Positions 15,015 through 24,021 of a stretch of 34,030 nt of DNA are shown one piece after another. Under the pieces are notes generated by a model, which did no database searches, was not told the DNA's origin, and saw only the letters and a program-made list of their open reading frames with translations. The stretch comes from Actinomycetales bacterium (lineage in GTDB: Bacteria; Actinomycetota; Actinomycetes; Actinomycetales; Kineosporiaceae). A program made the translations under genes and the position numbers. The stretch is taken from assembly GCA_012719445.1 (NCBI GenBank), contig JAAYAH010000221.1, forward strand, positions 1-34,030, written 5' to 3'. Every line of letters begins with the position of its first letter. The stretch's first letter is position 1.

Positions 15015-16839
15015 TCACAGGTCGGGGCCCGCCGCGTCGCGGTGGGCCCCGACCGGGTGCCACCACGCGGCCCGGCCGAGGACGACCAGGAGAGCGGGGA
15101 CCAGTGCCATGACGGCCACCAGCGCGTACAGGGCGATCGCCGTGGCCAGCCCGAACCCGAAGAGGTTGACCACCCGCTGGTCGTTGAGGACGAAGCTCGC
15201 GAAGACCACGACCATCACCGATGCGGCCGCGAGGACGACCCATGACGTCGCGCCCATCGCGTCGACGACGGCGCGCCGCGCGTCCCCCGTCCGTCGGTAC
15301 TCCTCGTGCACCCGGCTCAGCAGGAACACCGCGTAGTCCGTGGAGAGCCCGAACAGGACGGCGAACAGCATCACCGGGGCGAAGGACTCCACCGGTCCGG
15401 GCTCGGCTCCGAGAAGCCCGGCGGGCCACCATCCCCACTGGAACACCGCGACCACCGGTCCGTACGCGGCGCCGACGGCGAGCAGGTTCATCCCGACGGC
15501 GACGAGCGGGACCAGCAGCGACCGGAACTCCACCAGCAACACGAGCAGGGCCAGGCCGACCACCAGCAGCATGAACCAGCCCATCCGCGCGTCCAGGGTG
15601 TCGGCCAGGTCGATGCTGGTCGCCGTCGCCCCGCCGACATGTGTCTCGGCACCGGTCGCTGCCCGGGGCAGCACGGTGGACCGCAGGTCGTGCACCAGGC
15701 CCTCGGTCGACTCGTCCTCGGGGCTGGTCACGGGTACCACGGTCAGCGTCACGGTGGTTCCCGCCGGGTCGATCCGTGGTGGCGACACCTGCCGCACCCC
15801 GTCGGTCGCGGTGATCGCCGCCCGAAGTGCACCGGCACCCCGTTGCACCTCGCCCGACGGGGTTCCGGGTCGGTACGCCGCCGTGACCAGCAGCGGACCG
15901 GTCCAGCCGGGTCCGAAGTCGTCGGCGACGAGATCGTACGCCCGCCGCCACGGTGACCGCGCTGGCCAGCCCGAGGGCGGAGACGAACGGTATGCCGATG
16001 AGGGTGAGGCTGAGGATGGCGGTGATCACCATCACCCCGGCCACCATGACCGCCCGCCCGGCCGTCGACATCGACGTCACGACGGACTCGTCCGGTGCGC
16101 GGCCCTGGGCCAGTCCCTCGCGGTGCCGGGTCACGATCAGCAGCGCGTAGTCGATGCCCACCCCGAGGCCGATCATGGCTGCCACGACGGGACCGGAGGT
16201 GCCGATGGTCACCCAGTTCGTGAGCAGGCCGATCGTGGCCAGGCCGACGCCGAGCGCCGTCAACGCGGTGACGACGGGCACCACCATCGCGAACAGCGAG
16301 CCGAAGGCGAGGAACAGGACGAGCACCGCCGCGACGAGGCCGTACACCTCGCTGCCGGACGGTCCCGACTCCACCTGCACGGCCGGGCCGCCGTACTCGA
16401 CCTGCGCGCCCAGATCGGTGAGTGGATCGAAGGCCGCCCGCGCTCGGTCCACGGCCTCCGGAGGGATGTCCTCGGCGCGGTCGGCGAACTGCACGCTGAC
16501 GATGGTCGTCCGGCCGTCCGGCGAGACGAGGCCTGTACCCGGTGCGTACGGGGACCGGACGGCTGCGACCGCCGGATCGGCCGTGACCTGCCGGATCGCC
16601 CCCTCGACCCCGGCCGGCACCTGCGGCTCGCCGACGCCCTCGCCGTGTCGGACGACAACCTGCATGCCGTCCCCCGCGAGGTCGGGGAAGCTCTCCCTCA
16701 GCGTGTCGTAGGCCTGCTGGGAGTCGGTGCCGGCGAGGGTCAGGTCGTTGGTGAAGGAGCCGGCGAACAGCCGGCTCACCCCCAGCGCAGCCAGGAGCAG
16801 GACGATCCAGGTGATGATCACCGGCCAGCGGTGGCGCAC
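15015..16839 (-). pseudogene. MMPL-family transporter, broken by internal deletion and 5' truncation
   Basis: Two frames are recognisably the halves of one RND/MMPL exporter. The first half (16839 to about 15945) has RHRWPVIITWIVLLLAALG, a periplasmic loop, then IGLGVGIDYALLIVTRHREG and LTLIGIPFVSALGLASAVTV. The second half (to 15015) has AYDLVADDFGPGWTGPLLV, a loop, then FAVLFGLSTDYAVFLLSRVHEEY and a final membrane bundle. At 15941-15950 the first frame stops resembling the family right after AVTVAA and the other frame starts at AYDLVADD. About 100 residues usually found between them (two membrane helices and a linker) are missing, and the frame changes. The N-terminus is also cut: RFSVRHRWP reads into the TetR gene. 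It is unlikely to make a working transporter. Confidence 0.85.
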
Positions 16840-17365
16840 GGAGAAGCGTCTGTTCGTCGAGCGCGGCTACGTCGCGGTACGTGTGGAGGACATCGCCCGC
16901 GCCGTCGGCATCTCCCGGGCGACCTTCTACAAGCACTTCGCCGAGCGCGAGGAGATCCTCGCCGAGCTCTTCGCCCGGCTGCTCGGCCGGCAGGCCGGAC
17001 CGCTGCCACCCGGCACCTCCGCCGAGGCGGTCGAGCGGATCCGTCGGCTGCTGACCGAGACGGCCGCCGCCATGGTCGCCAACGAGCGCCTGGCCAGGTT
17101 CATCTACACCCTGCCCATCCGGCACGCCGCGTTGCTCGACGAGGGCACCCGGCCACCGGTGTTCGAGGTCGTCGAGCGCCTCGTCGAGCAGGGCGCGGCC
17201 GCCGGGGTGGTCCGCCCGGACGTCCTCCCGGGGCTGATCACCGGTCACCTCGCCAGGACGTTCGAGGCGGCCATGCGGGACTGGGCCGAGGGGCGGGTCC
17301 CGGAGGTGACCGCCCACCTCGGCGTGCTCCTGGACCTCGCCTTCCACGGCGCCACGGTGCGGTAG
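16814..17365 (+). CDS. TetR-family regulator with truncated N-terminus
   Basis: A 183-residue frame from the ATG at 16814 showing a TetR-type DNA-binding domain: RLFVERGYVAVRVEDIA, then the helix-turn-helix AVGISRATFYKHFAERE, followed by a ligand-binding domain with ANERLARFIYTLP and GLITGHLARTFEAAMRDWAEG. Normally an extra helix of about ten to fifteen residues precedes RLFVERGY; here that place is taken by ITGQRWRTEK, read from the opposite strand of the MMPL start. The start also overlaps the divergent MMPL start by 26 bp, leaving no promoter. The gene is probably the original repressor of the MMPL exporter, cut at its 5' end by the same deletion, and may not be functional. Confidence 0.75.
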   Translation: MITGQRWRTEKRLFVERGYVAVRVEDIARAVGISRATFYKHFAEREEILAELFARLLGRQAGPLPPGTSAEAVERIRRLLTETAAAMVANERLARFIYTLPIRHAALLDEGTRPPVFEVVERLVEQGAAAGVVRPDVLPGLITGHLARTFEAAMRDWAEGRVPEVTAHLGVLLDLAFHGATVR

Positions 17366-17560
17366 TCGTCCACCCCGCTCTCGACCGCGTCGGAGCCCCC
17401 CCCTGCCGCGGGGTACGACAGGTGATCCGCACGGCGAGCGGCCAGAATGGGGCAGGCGCCGAGATCTCTCGCGCGGAGTCGGCCATCGTTGCTGGCGGCT
17501 TCTCATGGTCGGAACCCATCGCCCGACAGGGCCGCTGGGCGGTGTGCCCGGCGAGACGGT

Positions 17561-17593
17561 GGTGTCCGACACGACGGTGGTGTCCGACGAGCA
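17561..17593 (+). repeat. Short direct repeat upstream of the ABC exporter
   Basis: ACGGTGGTGTCCGAC occurs twice in close succession (about 17562-17576 and 17577-17594, separated by a few bases) shortly before the ABC transporter start. The repeats may be a small slippage product or binding half-sites; the sequence gives no further hint. Confidence 0.4.
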
Positions 17594-17609
17594 GGGGAGC
17601 TGCTGAACG

Positions 17610-19403
17610 GTGCGGAGCCTGATCCGGATCCTCCTGGTGGCCAGGGGGCTGTGGCCGTACTACACCGCGATCGTGGTGACGTCGCTCGCCGTCGTCGGCA
17701 CGAACCTGATGACCCCGTTCATCGTCAAGGGGGCCATCGACGTCGTGGTGGAGGCGGTGAGGGGACAGCCGGCCGGGGTCTCGACGGTCGTCTGGCTCGC
17801 GGTGGCCCTCCTGGCGACGGACCTGGCGAACACCGTGCTCACCAACGTCGGCGGGTACCTCGGCGACGTCATGGCGGTGAAGCTGCGGGCGACGCTGGCC
17901 GGCAGCTACTTCACCAAGCTGTTGTCCCTGCCCCAGCGCTACTTCGACGACGAGCTGACCGGAACGGTGATCAACCGGCTCACCCGGTCGATCACCGAGA
18001 TCACCAACTTCGTCAACGTCTTCGCGAACACGTTCTTCCAGATGTTCCTGACCCTCGCGGCGGTACTGGTGGTCACGGTCTGGTACTCCTGGCCGATCGC
18101 CGTGCTGTTGGCCGTCGTCTACCCCCTGTTCGTGTGGCTGACGACGATCACCAGTGCCAGATGGCAGGCGCTGGAGGCGGAGAAGAACCTGGACCTGGAC
18201 GTCGCAGGCGGCCGGTTCGCCGAGGTCATCGGACAGATCCGGGTGGTGAAGAGCTTCGTCCAGGAGCGTCGTGAGCTGACCGCGTTCCAGGACCGGTACC
18301 GCCGGACGATCCGGACGACCCGGCGGCAGTCGAGGTTCTGGCACGCCATGGACGTCGCCCGGCGCGGCGTCCTGAACCTGATCTTCTTCGGGGTGTTCGT
18401 GGTCATCTTCACCCAGACCGCCCGGGGAGCGTTCACCGTGGGCGTGATGGTGCTGCTCGTCCAGCTGGTCACCATGGCACGCCAGCCGGTGTTCTCGATG
18501 AGCTTCGTCGTGGACGCCTCCCAGCGGGCCGTGGCGGGAAGCCGCGACTACTTCGCCGTCATGGCGGAACCCGGTGAGTGGGAGGAGCTCCCCCCGGCCC
18601 GACCCGCGGGCCCCGCCGCGGCCGGCGGCCCCCAGGGCATCGACTTCACCACGGTGTGCTTCGGCTACGAGGGGGGCGAGAACGTGCTGTGCGACGTCAC
18701 GTTCTCGATCGAGCCGGGGGAGCGCGTCGCGGTCGTCGGCGAGAGCGGGGGAGGCAAGACCACGCTGGTCAGCCTGCTGCTCGGGCTGTACGCCCCGGAC
18801 TCGGGGACGATCCGGATCGGGGGGACCGACCTCGGTGAGCTCAGCCTCGAGGAGGTCCGCTCCCGGGTCGGCGTCGTCTTCCAGGACCCGGCGCTGTTCT
18901 CCGGGACGATCCGCGAGAACATCGCCTACGCCGCGCCGGACGCCTCCCCGGAGGCGGTGACGGAGGCGGCCCGGTCGGCCAACGCCCACGCCTTCATCGA
19001 GCGGTTCCCCGCGGGGTACGAGTCCCAGATCGGGGAGCGGGGGATCAAGCTGTCCGGCGGGCAGAAGCAGCGCATCGCCGTGGCCAGGGCGATCCTCAAG
19101 GACGCACCCGTCCTCGTCCTCGACGAGGCCACCAGCTCCCTGGACTCCAAGGCGGAACGGCTGGTCCAGCAGGGGCTGGAGCGGCTGATGGCAGGCCGGA
19201 CAACCATCGTCATCGCCCACCGGCTGTCGACGATCTCCTCGGTGGACCGGATCGTGACCCTCCGGAACGGGCGCGTCGACGAGATCGGGACACCCGACGA
19301 GCTCGCCGCCACGGGAGGGATCTACGCCGAGCTGCTCGCCCTGCAGGCCTCGGCGACCAAGAAGGACCGCAAGCGGCTCCACCGGTACGACATCCTGGCG
19401 TGA
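17610..19403 (+). CDS. ABC exporter, fused membrane and ATPase domains
   Basis: A 597-residue half-transporter of the MsbA/LmrA type that should act as a dimer. The membrane domain (about 1-320) has six helices, including VVTVWYSWPIAVLLAVVYP and VLNLIFFGVFVVIFTQTA. The ATPase domain shows Walker A GESGGGKTT, Q-loop GVVFQDPALFSGTIREN, signature LSGGQKQRIAVARAI, Walker B VLVLDEATSSLD and H-loop IAHRLST; all residues are intact. The substrate cannot be predicted. The GTG at 17610 has AGGGGAG ten bases upstream. It follows the TetR gene by 244 bp, so it may have its own promoter. A strong nested hairpin 57 nt after the stop probably ends the transcript. Confidence 0.92.
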   Translation: MRSLIRILLVARGLWPYYTAIVVTSLAVVGTNLMTPFIVKGAIDVVVEAVRGQPAGVSTVVWLAVALLATDLANTVLTNVGGYLGDVMAVKLRATLAGSYFTKLLSLPQRYFDDELTGTVINRLTRSITEITNFVNVFANTFFQMFLTLAAVLVVTVWYSWPIAVLLAVVYPLFVWLTTITSARWQALEAEKNLDLDVAGGRFAEVIGQIRVVKSFVQERRELTAFQDRYRRTIRTTRRQSRFWHAMDVARRGVLNLIFFGVFVVIFTQTARGAFTVGVMVLLVQLVTMARQPVFSMSFVVDASQRAVAGSRDYFAVMAEPGEWEELPPARPAGPAAAGGPQGIDFTTVCFGYEGGENVLCDVTFSIEPGERVAVVGESGGGKTTLVSLLLGLYAPDSGTIRIGGTDLGELSLEEVRSRVGVVFQDPALFSGTIRENIAYAAPDASPEAVTEAARSANAHAFIERFPAGYESQIGERGIKLSGGQKQRIAVARAILKDAPVLVLDEATSSLDSKAERLVQQGLERLMAGRTTIVIAHRLSTISSVDRIVTLRNGRVDEIGTPDELAATGGIYAELLALQASATKKDRKRLHRYDILA

Positions 19404-19421
19404 TCGACCTCTGGACGCCGT

Positions 19422-19453
19422 CCCGCCCGACACCGTGCCCGCCCGACACCGTG
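19422..19453 (+). repeat. Perfect tandem duplication of 16 bp
   Basis: CCCGCCCGACACCGTG is present twice without spacing (19422-19437 and 19438-19453), just after the ABC transporter stop and directly before the terminator hairpin. It looks like a recent slippage duplication. Confidence 0.8.
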
Positions 19454-19459
19454 GGCCGT

Positions 19460-19512
19460 CGGTCCCCCGGCCCCGATCCGTTCCGCCCGATCGGCGGTTC
19501 GCCGGGGGACCG
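19460..19512. terminator. Nested bidirectional hairpin between convergent genes
   Basis: CGGTCCCCCGG (19460-19470) pairs perfectly over 11 bp with CCGGGGGACCG (19502-19512). The 31-nt loop holds a second stem, CCGATC (19473-19478) with GATCGG (19489-19494). It lies between the ABC exporter stop (19403) and the stop of the convergent membrane protein (19541), where a terminator serving both strands is expected. Confidence 0.75.
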
Positions 19513-19540
19513 CCGCAACTGGTCCGGTCCGCCGGGGTGC

Positions 19541-20491
19541 TCAGCCGTCGTAGGCGGGATCGAAACTCTTCATGATCTTGGCGATGTCACCCCGCGGGTC
19601 CCCCTCCACGTCGGAGTAGAAGGAGACGAAGAACCCGCCGGCACGCTCGGACGGAACCATGTACGTGGTGACGTAGTTGGTCAGGTCCTCTCCGTCGGGG
19701 TCCTTCAGCGTCATGCTCCCGGTGAGCCGGATCGCCTGCGCTCCCGCCACCGTGGTCAGCTCGGGGAACACGCTGCTCATCCCGGGTTGCGCGGACATGG
19801 CCTTCGCGACCTGCGCCGCGGTCTCGTCGGTGAACTCCGGCAGAGAGCCGGGGGTCTTGACCACCAGGAAGTACTGGAAGGTGGCTTCACCCTGGGTCCC
19901 CGTGTAGACGCCCATCATGGTCATGTTGTTCAAGGCCTGGGTGTTCCGGCTGGACTCGAGGATCTCGGCGAGTTGCGGGTTCTTCTCCGCGGCGTCCTCG
20001 GCCCATTCCCGGAGCTCCTTCGGACTGGTCGGCATCTGCTCCCAGTCCTCGGGCAGGGTGAGGGTCAGCCCGTCCTCGGCCGCGATGACCCGGGTGGTGT
20101 TGTCGGGAGCCTCGGTCGTCCGCTGGGCGATCTGCTCGTTCGAGGGTTCGGGGTCCTCGGTGAGGGACCGCAGCCCCAGGGCGCCGAAGGCCAGGGCACC
20201 CAGCACCAGCACCGAGCCGATGACGGCCAGCACGACGATCTGGGCTCGGTTCCTCGTCGGGAGGGGCTCGGGCGGCTGGGTCCCGTACGGTCCGTGGTGA
20301 CCGGGGACGGGCACGGGCACGGGGCCGGGGAGGGCCGGGACGGCGGCGGGCGCAGCACCGGGGGGCGGGACGGCGGCGGGCGCAGCACCGGGGGCCGGGA
20401 CGGCGGCGGGCGCAGCACCGGGGGCCGGGTCGACGGTGGAACCCGGGGCGGGCGCGGGGTCGGGGAGGGGCGGATCGACGCGTTCCTGCAT
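19541..20491 (-). CDS. Single-pass membrane protein with Pro/Ala repeats and an extracellular domain
   Basis: A 316-residue protein in three parts. Residues 1-75 are cytoplasmic and low-complexity, with three copies of a PAPGAAPAAV-like decapeptide encoded by a 30-bp DNA repeat. One membrane helix follows at about 88-110 (IVVLAVIGSVLVLGALAFGALGL, shortened as VLAVIGSVLVLGALAFG). The outer part begins after an acidic linker with DGLTLTLPEDWEQMP, continues through FQYFLVVKTPGSLPEF and ends with SFYSDVEGDPRGDIAKIMKSF. The outer domain resembles the PsbP/LpqN-like folds common in actinobacterial surface proteins; this is a pattern impression. The ATG at 20491 is chosen because it starts the repeat-containing part. 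It is divergent from the GNAT remnant. Confidence 0.75.
   Translation of the reverse strand: MQERVDPPLPDPAPAPGSTVDPAPGAAPAAVPAPGAAPAAVPPPGAAPAAVPALPGPVPVPVPGHHGPYGTQPPEPLPTRNRAQIVVLAVIGSVLVLGALAFGALGLRSLTEDPEPSNEQIAQRTTEAPDNTTRVIAAEDGLTLTLPEDWEQMPTSPKELREWAEDAAEKNPQLAEILESSRNTQALNNMTMMGVYTGTQGEATFQYFLVVKTPGSLPEFTDETAAQVAKAMSAQPGMSSVFPELTTVAGAQAIRLTGSMTLKDPDGEDLTNYVTTYMVPSERAGGFFVSFYSDVEGDPRGDIAKIMKSFDPAYDG
20339..20428 (-). repeat. Three tandem 30-bp repeats coding PAPGAAPAAV
   Basis: Three nearly identical 30-bp units begin at 20339, 20369 and 20399 with the core GACGGCGGCGGGCGCAGCAC; they differ only at one or two bases in the G run. They lie in frame in the Pro/Ala-rich region of the membrane protein, so copy number can change without a frameshift. 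Confidence 0.85.
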
Positions 20492-20621
20492 GGCCTCGTA
20501 CGGTGCCAGCGATCTTCTCGGAGGACGACCGAAATATGTCACCCGTTGCGCGTTCGTGACGGTTCCCGGGACTCCCGGGAACCCCCGATCCTCGGTCGGT
20601 GCCGTCCACGAACGTCGCGTC

Positions 20622-21424
20622 ATGCAGATCATCGATCTCGCGGACGACCGGAAGGAGCTGTTCAGCCTCTGCCTGGAGGACTGGTCCGACGAGGCAGGGG
20701 AGGCCGGGCCCAAGCGCCGGCAGTGGCTGGACACCTGCCAGCGGTGTCACGGGTTGCGGGCGAAGCTCGCCCTCGACGACGACGGCGTCGAGAGAGGGAT
20801 GATCCCGTACGGTCCCATCGAGAACAGCTACGTGGACGGGACCGGGCTCTACCTCGTGTACGGCATCCACGTCCACGGGTCCGGCGGGGGCGGGGCGACT
20901 TCCGCGGGCGTGGGATGGGCAAGGCCCTGCTCGCTGCGGCCGAGGAGGACGCCCGTCGACTCGGTGCGACCGGTATGGCGGCGTGGGGCGTGCGCCTCCC
21001 GTTCTGGATGCGGGCCTCCTGGTTCCGCCGGCACGGCTACCGGACGGCGGACCGGCAGGGCATCGCCGCGCTGGTCTGGAAGCCGTTCACGGCCGAGGCC
21101 AGCCCACCGCGCTGGTTCCCCGCCACGTCCAGGCTGCCCGACCCGGTCCCGGGGAAGGTGAACGTCGTGGCCTTCACCAGCGGCTGGTGCCTGGCCCAGA
21201 ACCTCGTCTACGGGCGTGCCAGGAGGGCCGCGGCGGAGTTCGGTGACAGCGTCGTCTTCCGGGAGATCGACACGACGTCGAGGTCCGCCGTCGCGGAGTG
21301 GGGCGTCGCGGACGCCGTCCTCGTCGACGGGAGGAACCTGCAGAAGGGGCCCTCGCCGAGCTACCAGGCGATCCACAGGGCCATCGCCAGGCGGGTGGCA
21401 CGGCAGCGGCGCCGATCCCGGTAG
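20622..21424 (+). pseudogene. GNAT acetyltransferase with thioredoxin-like tail, frameshifted
   Basis: The N-terminal part (20622 to about 20885) reads MQIIDLADDRKELFSLCLED and later TGLYLVYGIHVHGS. The rest (about 20887 to 21424) is in another frame: GRGDFRGRGMGKALLAAAEE is the acetyl-CoA-binding loop of a GNAT domain, followed by GATGMAAWGVRLPFWM. A second domain with VNVVAFTSGWCLAQNLVYGRA and VADAVLVDGRNLQKG looks thioredoxin-like, as in two-domain GNAT/YoaP-type proteins. Adding one G to the GGGGG run near 20884-20888 would restore one frame of about 267 residues. Real mutation and sequencing error cannot be told apart here. The gene is divergent from the Pro/Ala-repeat membrane protein with 130 bp between. 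Confidence 0.75.
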
Positions 21425-21669
21425 CTCCCGTGCCCGCGGAGGGGCAGGTGCCCAGCTGCTCACCGGCGGGCAGCTCAACGATCCGCGCCCGGAGGGGTCG
21501 GCGAGGACCCGCAGCACGGTGCCGGTCGCCGGGGAGCCGGTCGGCAGGAACACCACTGGGAGGTGTTGTCGGCGTGAGCTGACCTGCCTGTGGGATACCG
21601 GACACCGGATGCCGTTCCCGGGACGGCTCCCGGCGTGGGCGAGCGCCGAGGACCGGGGCTGAGGGGATC

Positions 21670-24021
21670 ATGGGAGGCGGATGGCGACCGGGACTGCCGG
21701 TCGCCGACGGGGGACGAGGGCGGGGCATGGTGCGACTGCCGAAGGTGGGGCGGAGGGCGAGGCTGCTCGAAGCGCTGGTCACCGCGACGGTGGTGGCCGG
21801 AGCCGTCGTGGGGCCGGTGCCGGGCTCGGCCGCGGCGCCGGCCGGTTCGGCTTTCCCGGCAGCCCTGGCTGCTCCGACGGTCCGATGGGCTTCGGTCTCC
21901 GGCTCCGGTGCCCACACCTGCGCCGTCCGCGTGGACCACAGCCTGTGGTGCTGGGGCCAGAACGTCGCGGGACAGCTCGGGGACGGGACGACGACGCGGC
22001 GGCTGGCTCGGGTCCGGGTCGTGGCCTCGGCCCGGTGGGTGAGCGTCGCCGCCGGCGGGTGGCACACCTGCGGGATCCGGACCGATGGCAGCCTGTGGTG
22101 CTGGGGTGCGAACAACCTGGGGCAGCTCGGAGACGGGACGACGACGCAGCGGCTGGTTCCGGTCCGGATCGGGGCCTCGGCCCGGTGGGTGAGCGTCGTC
22201 ACCGGTAGGTGGCACACCTGCGGGATCCGGACCGATCGCAGCCTGTGGTGCTGGGGCGGCAACTACTCCGGTCAGCTGGGGACCGATCGAGGCGGCGCGG
22301 TCGACACACCCGGCCAGGTCGGGGCGGGCACCGAGTGGATCGGCGTCTCCGCCGGCACCTTGCGCACCTGCGGGATCCGTTCTGACCACAGCCTGTGGTG
22401 CTGGGGCGACGGCATGGACGGGTCGGCCGAGAGGGCAACTCACCTGGTCCGGGTCGGCACGGTCCGGGACTGGACCAGCGTCTCGGTGGGGCTGTACCAC
22501 ATCTGCGCGATCCGTTCCGACCGCAGTCTGTGGTGCTGGGGCAGCAACTACTCCGGTCAACTGGGGATCGGTGGGCGTCGTTCGACCCAGACCCCGATCC
22601 CGGCCCCGACCCGGGTCGGGAGAGCCCGGGACTGGACGACCGTCTCCGCCGGCGGGGAACACACCTGCGCGGCCAGGGCCGGGCGGGGCCTGTGGTGCTG
22701 GGGCAGCAACATCGCCGGGCAGTTGGGGGACGGGACGGCGATCCAGCGCTACCTGCCGGTCCGGGTCGGTGCGGAGACGACCTGGACCGGGGTTGCCACG
22801 AGCATGGTCATGGTCCTGGTCCCCCTGGATGACGAGCCGATCGACCTGACCGGCCGCACCTGCGGGATCCGCGGGGACGGCACCCTGTGGTGCTGGGGAC
22901 ACAACGGGAACGGGGAGCTCGGGGACGGCACCACCATCTCCCCGGGCACGGCACCCGCGCCCGGCCGGGTCGGGACCGACGCGAACTGGGCGCAGGTCTC
23001 CGTCGGCCGGCCGCACACGTGCGCGGTGCGGACGACGCACACCCTGTGGTGCTGGGGACACAACGGGGGCGGGGAGCTCGGGGACGGCACCACGGCCGAC
23101 CGTCGCGTCCCCGTCCGGGTCGGGACGGACGCGAACTGGGCGAGCGTCTCCACCGGAGACGGATTCACCTGTGCGGTGCGGACAACGCACACCCTGTGGT
23201 GCTGGGGACACAACGAGGTCGGGCAGCTCGGGGACGGGACGGACATCTCCCGGCGAGCACCCGTCCGGATCGGTACGGACGCGAACTGGGCGAGCGTCTC
23301 CGCAGGCTCGTTGGGTGGCTGCGCGGTGCGGACCACGCACACCGTGTGGTGCTGGGGTCACGGCATCAGCAACTGGTACCGGGACGGAACGACGCTCCGG
23401 GTCCTCACCGCCATGGTGCGCATCGGCACGGAGGCGGACTGGGCGAGCGTCTCCGCCGGCGAGACCCGCGCCTGCGGGATCCGCCGGGACCGGTCCCTGT
23501 GGTGCTGGCCGACCCACGGGCCGCGGGCGGATCTCGTCCCGGCCAGGGTCGGTGCGGAGGCGGACTGGGCGAGCGTCTCTGTCGGCAGCGGTCACACCTG
23601 CGCCGTCCGGACGACGCACACCCTGTGGTGCTGGGGAGGCAACGAGGTCGGACAGCTCGGGGACGGGACGACGCGGTCACGACCGGCTCCGGTCCGGGTC
23701 GGGACCGATGCGAACTGGGCGGGCGTGTCCGTCGGCGCCGACCGGACGTGCGCCGTCCGCACCACCCACACCCTGTGGTGCTGGGGTGACCGGAGTTCCG
23801 GCGGGCTGTTCTGGCTCACCGGCAGGGCAGGCCGCCGCACCCCCGGGAGGGTCGGGACCGGCGCGGACTGGGCGTCCGTTGCCGTGGCCGTGGCCGCGGA
23901 CCACGAGACGGGTCCTGGTCCTTCCTGCGCCGTGCGGCGGGATCACACCCTGTGGTGCTGGGGGTGGAACGGCTACGGGCAGCTCGGCTACGCGATCTCC
24001 GTGCTGCGCCGGGTGGTCTGA
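21670..24021 (+). CDS. Secreted RCC1-type beta-propeller protein with 14 two-cysteine repeats
   Basis: A 783-residue exported protein. A basic segment (about 20-32) and hydrophobic stretch LVTATVVAGAVVGPVPGSAAA form the signal peptide. Fourteen RCC1-like repeats of 40-65 residues follow, each with W(A/T/V)SVS.G, an HTC(A/G)(V/I)R strand and a (S/T)LWCWG strand; many end in GQLGDGTT. Fourteen suits two seven-bladed propellers. Every repeat has exactly two Cys, ten residues apart, 28 in all, so a disulfide in each blade is likely outside the cell. Repeats 8, 9, 12 and 13 share almost identical DNA (CGCACACCCTGTGGTGCTGG), pointing to recent duplication. The ATG at 21670 has GAGGGG five bases upstream; an ATG at 21727 is possible. 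Binding partner unknown. Confidence 0.88.
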   Translation: MGGGWRPGLPVADGGRGRGMVRLPKVGRRARLLEALVTATVVAGAVVGPVPGSAAAPAGSAFPAALAAPTVRWASVSGSGAHTCAVRVDHSLWCWGQNVAGQLGDGTTTRRLARVRVVASARWVSVAAGGWHTCGIRTDGSLWCWGANNLGQLGDGTTTQRLVPVRIGASARWVSVVTGRWHTCGIRTDRSLWCWGGNYSGQLGTDRGGAVDTPGQVGAGTEWIGVSAGTLRTCGIRSDHSLWCWGDGMDGSAERATHLVRVGTVRDWTSVSVGLYHICAIRSDRSLWCWGSNYSGQLGIGGRRSTQTPIPAPTRVGRARDWTTVSAGGEHTCAARAGRGLWCWGSNIAGQLGDGTAIQRYLPVRVGAETTWTGVATSMVMVLVPLDDEPIDLTGRTCGIRGDGTLWCWGHNGNGELGDGTTISPGTAPAPGRVGTDANWAQVSVGRPHTCAVRTTHTLWCWGHNGGGELGDGTTADRRVPVRVGTDANWASVSTGDGFTCAVRTTHTLWCWGHNEVGQLGDGTDISRRAPVRIGTDANWASVSAGSLGGCAVRTTHTVWCWGHGISNWYRDGTTLRVLTAMVRIGTEADWASVSAGETRACGIRRDRSLWCWPTHGPRADLVPARVGAEADWASVSVGSGHTCAVRTTHTLWCWGGNEVGQLGDGTTRSRPAPVRVGTDANWAGVSVGADRTCAVRTTHTLWCWGDRSSGGLFWLTGRAGRRTPGRVGTGADWASVAVAVAADHETGPGPSCAVRRDHTLWCWGWNGYGQLGYAISVLRRVV

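Noticed and set aside
15340-17622. Plus-strand open frame of 760 codons across the MMPL/TetR locus
   Set aside because: It has low-complexity charged composition and no motif, while clear MMPL motifs lie on the minus strand and TetR motifs in another plus frame.
20339-20428. CRISPR-like repeat array
   Set aside because: The three units are directly adjacent, without spacers, and lie in frame in a protein gene.
21475-23619. Minus-strand open frame of over 700 codons across the RCC1 gene
   Set aside because: A repeat-derived antisense shadow rich in Pro, Arg and Asp; the plus-strand protein has a signal peptide and 14 regular repeats.
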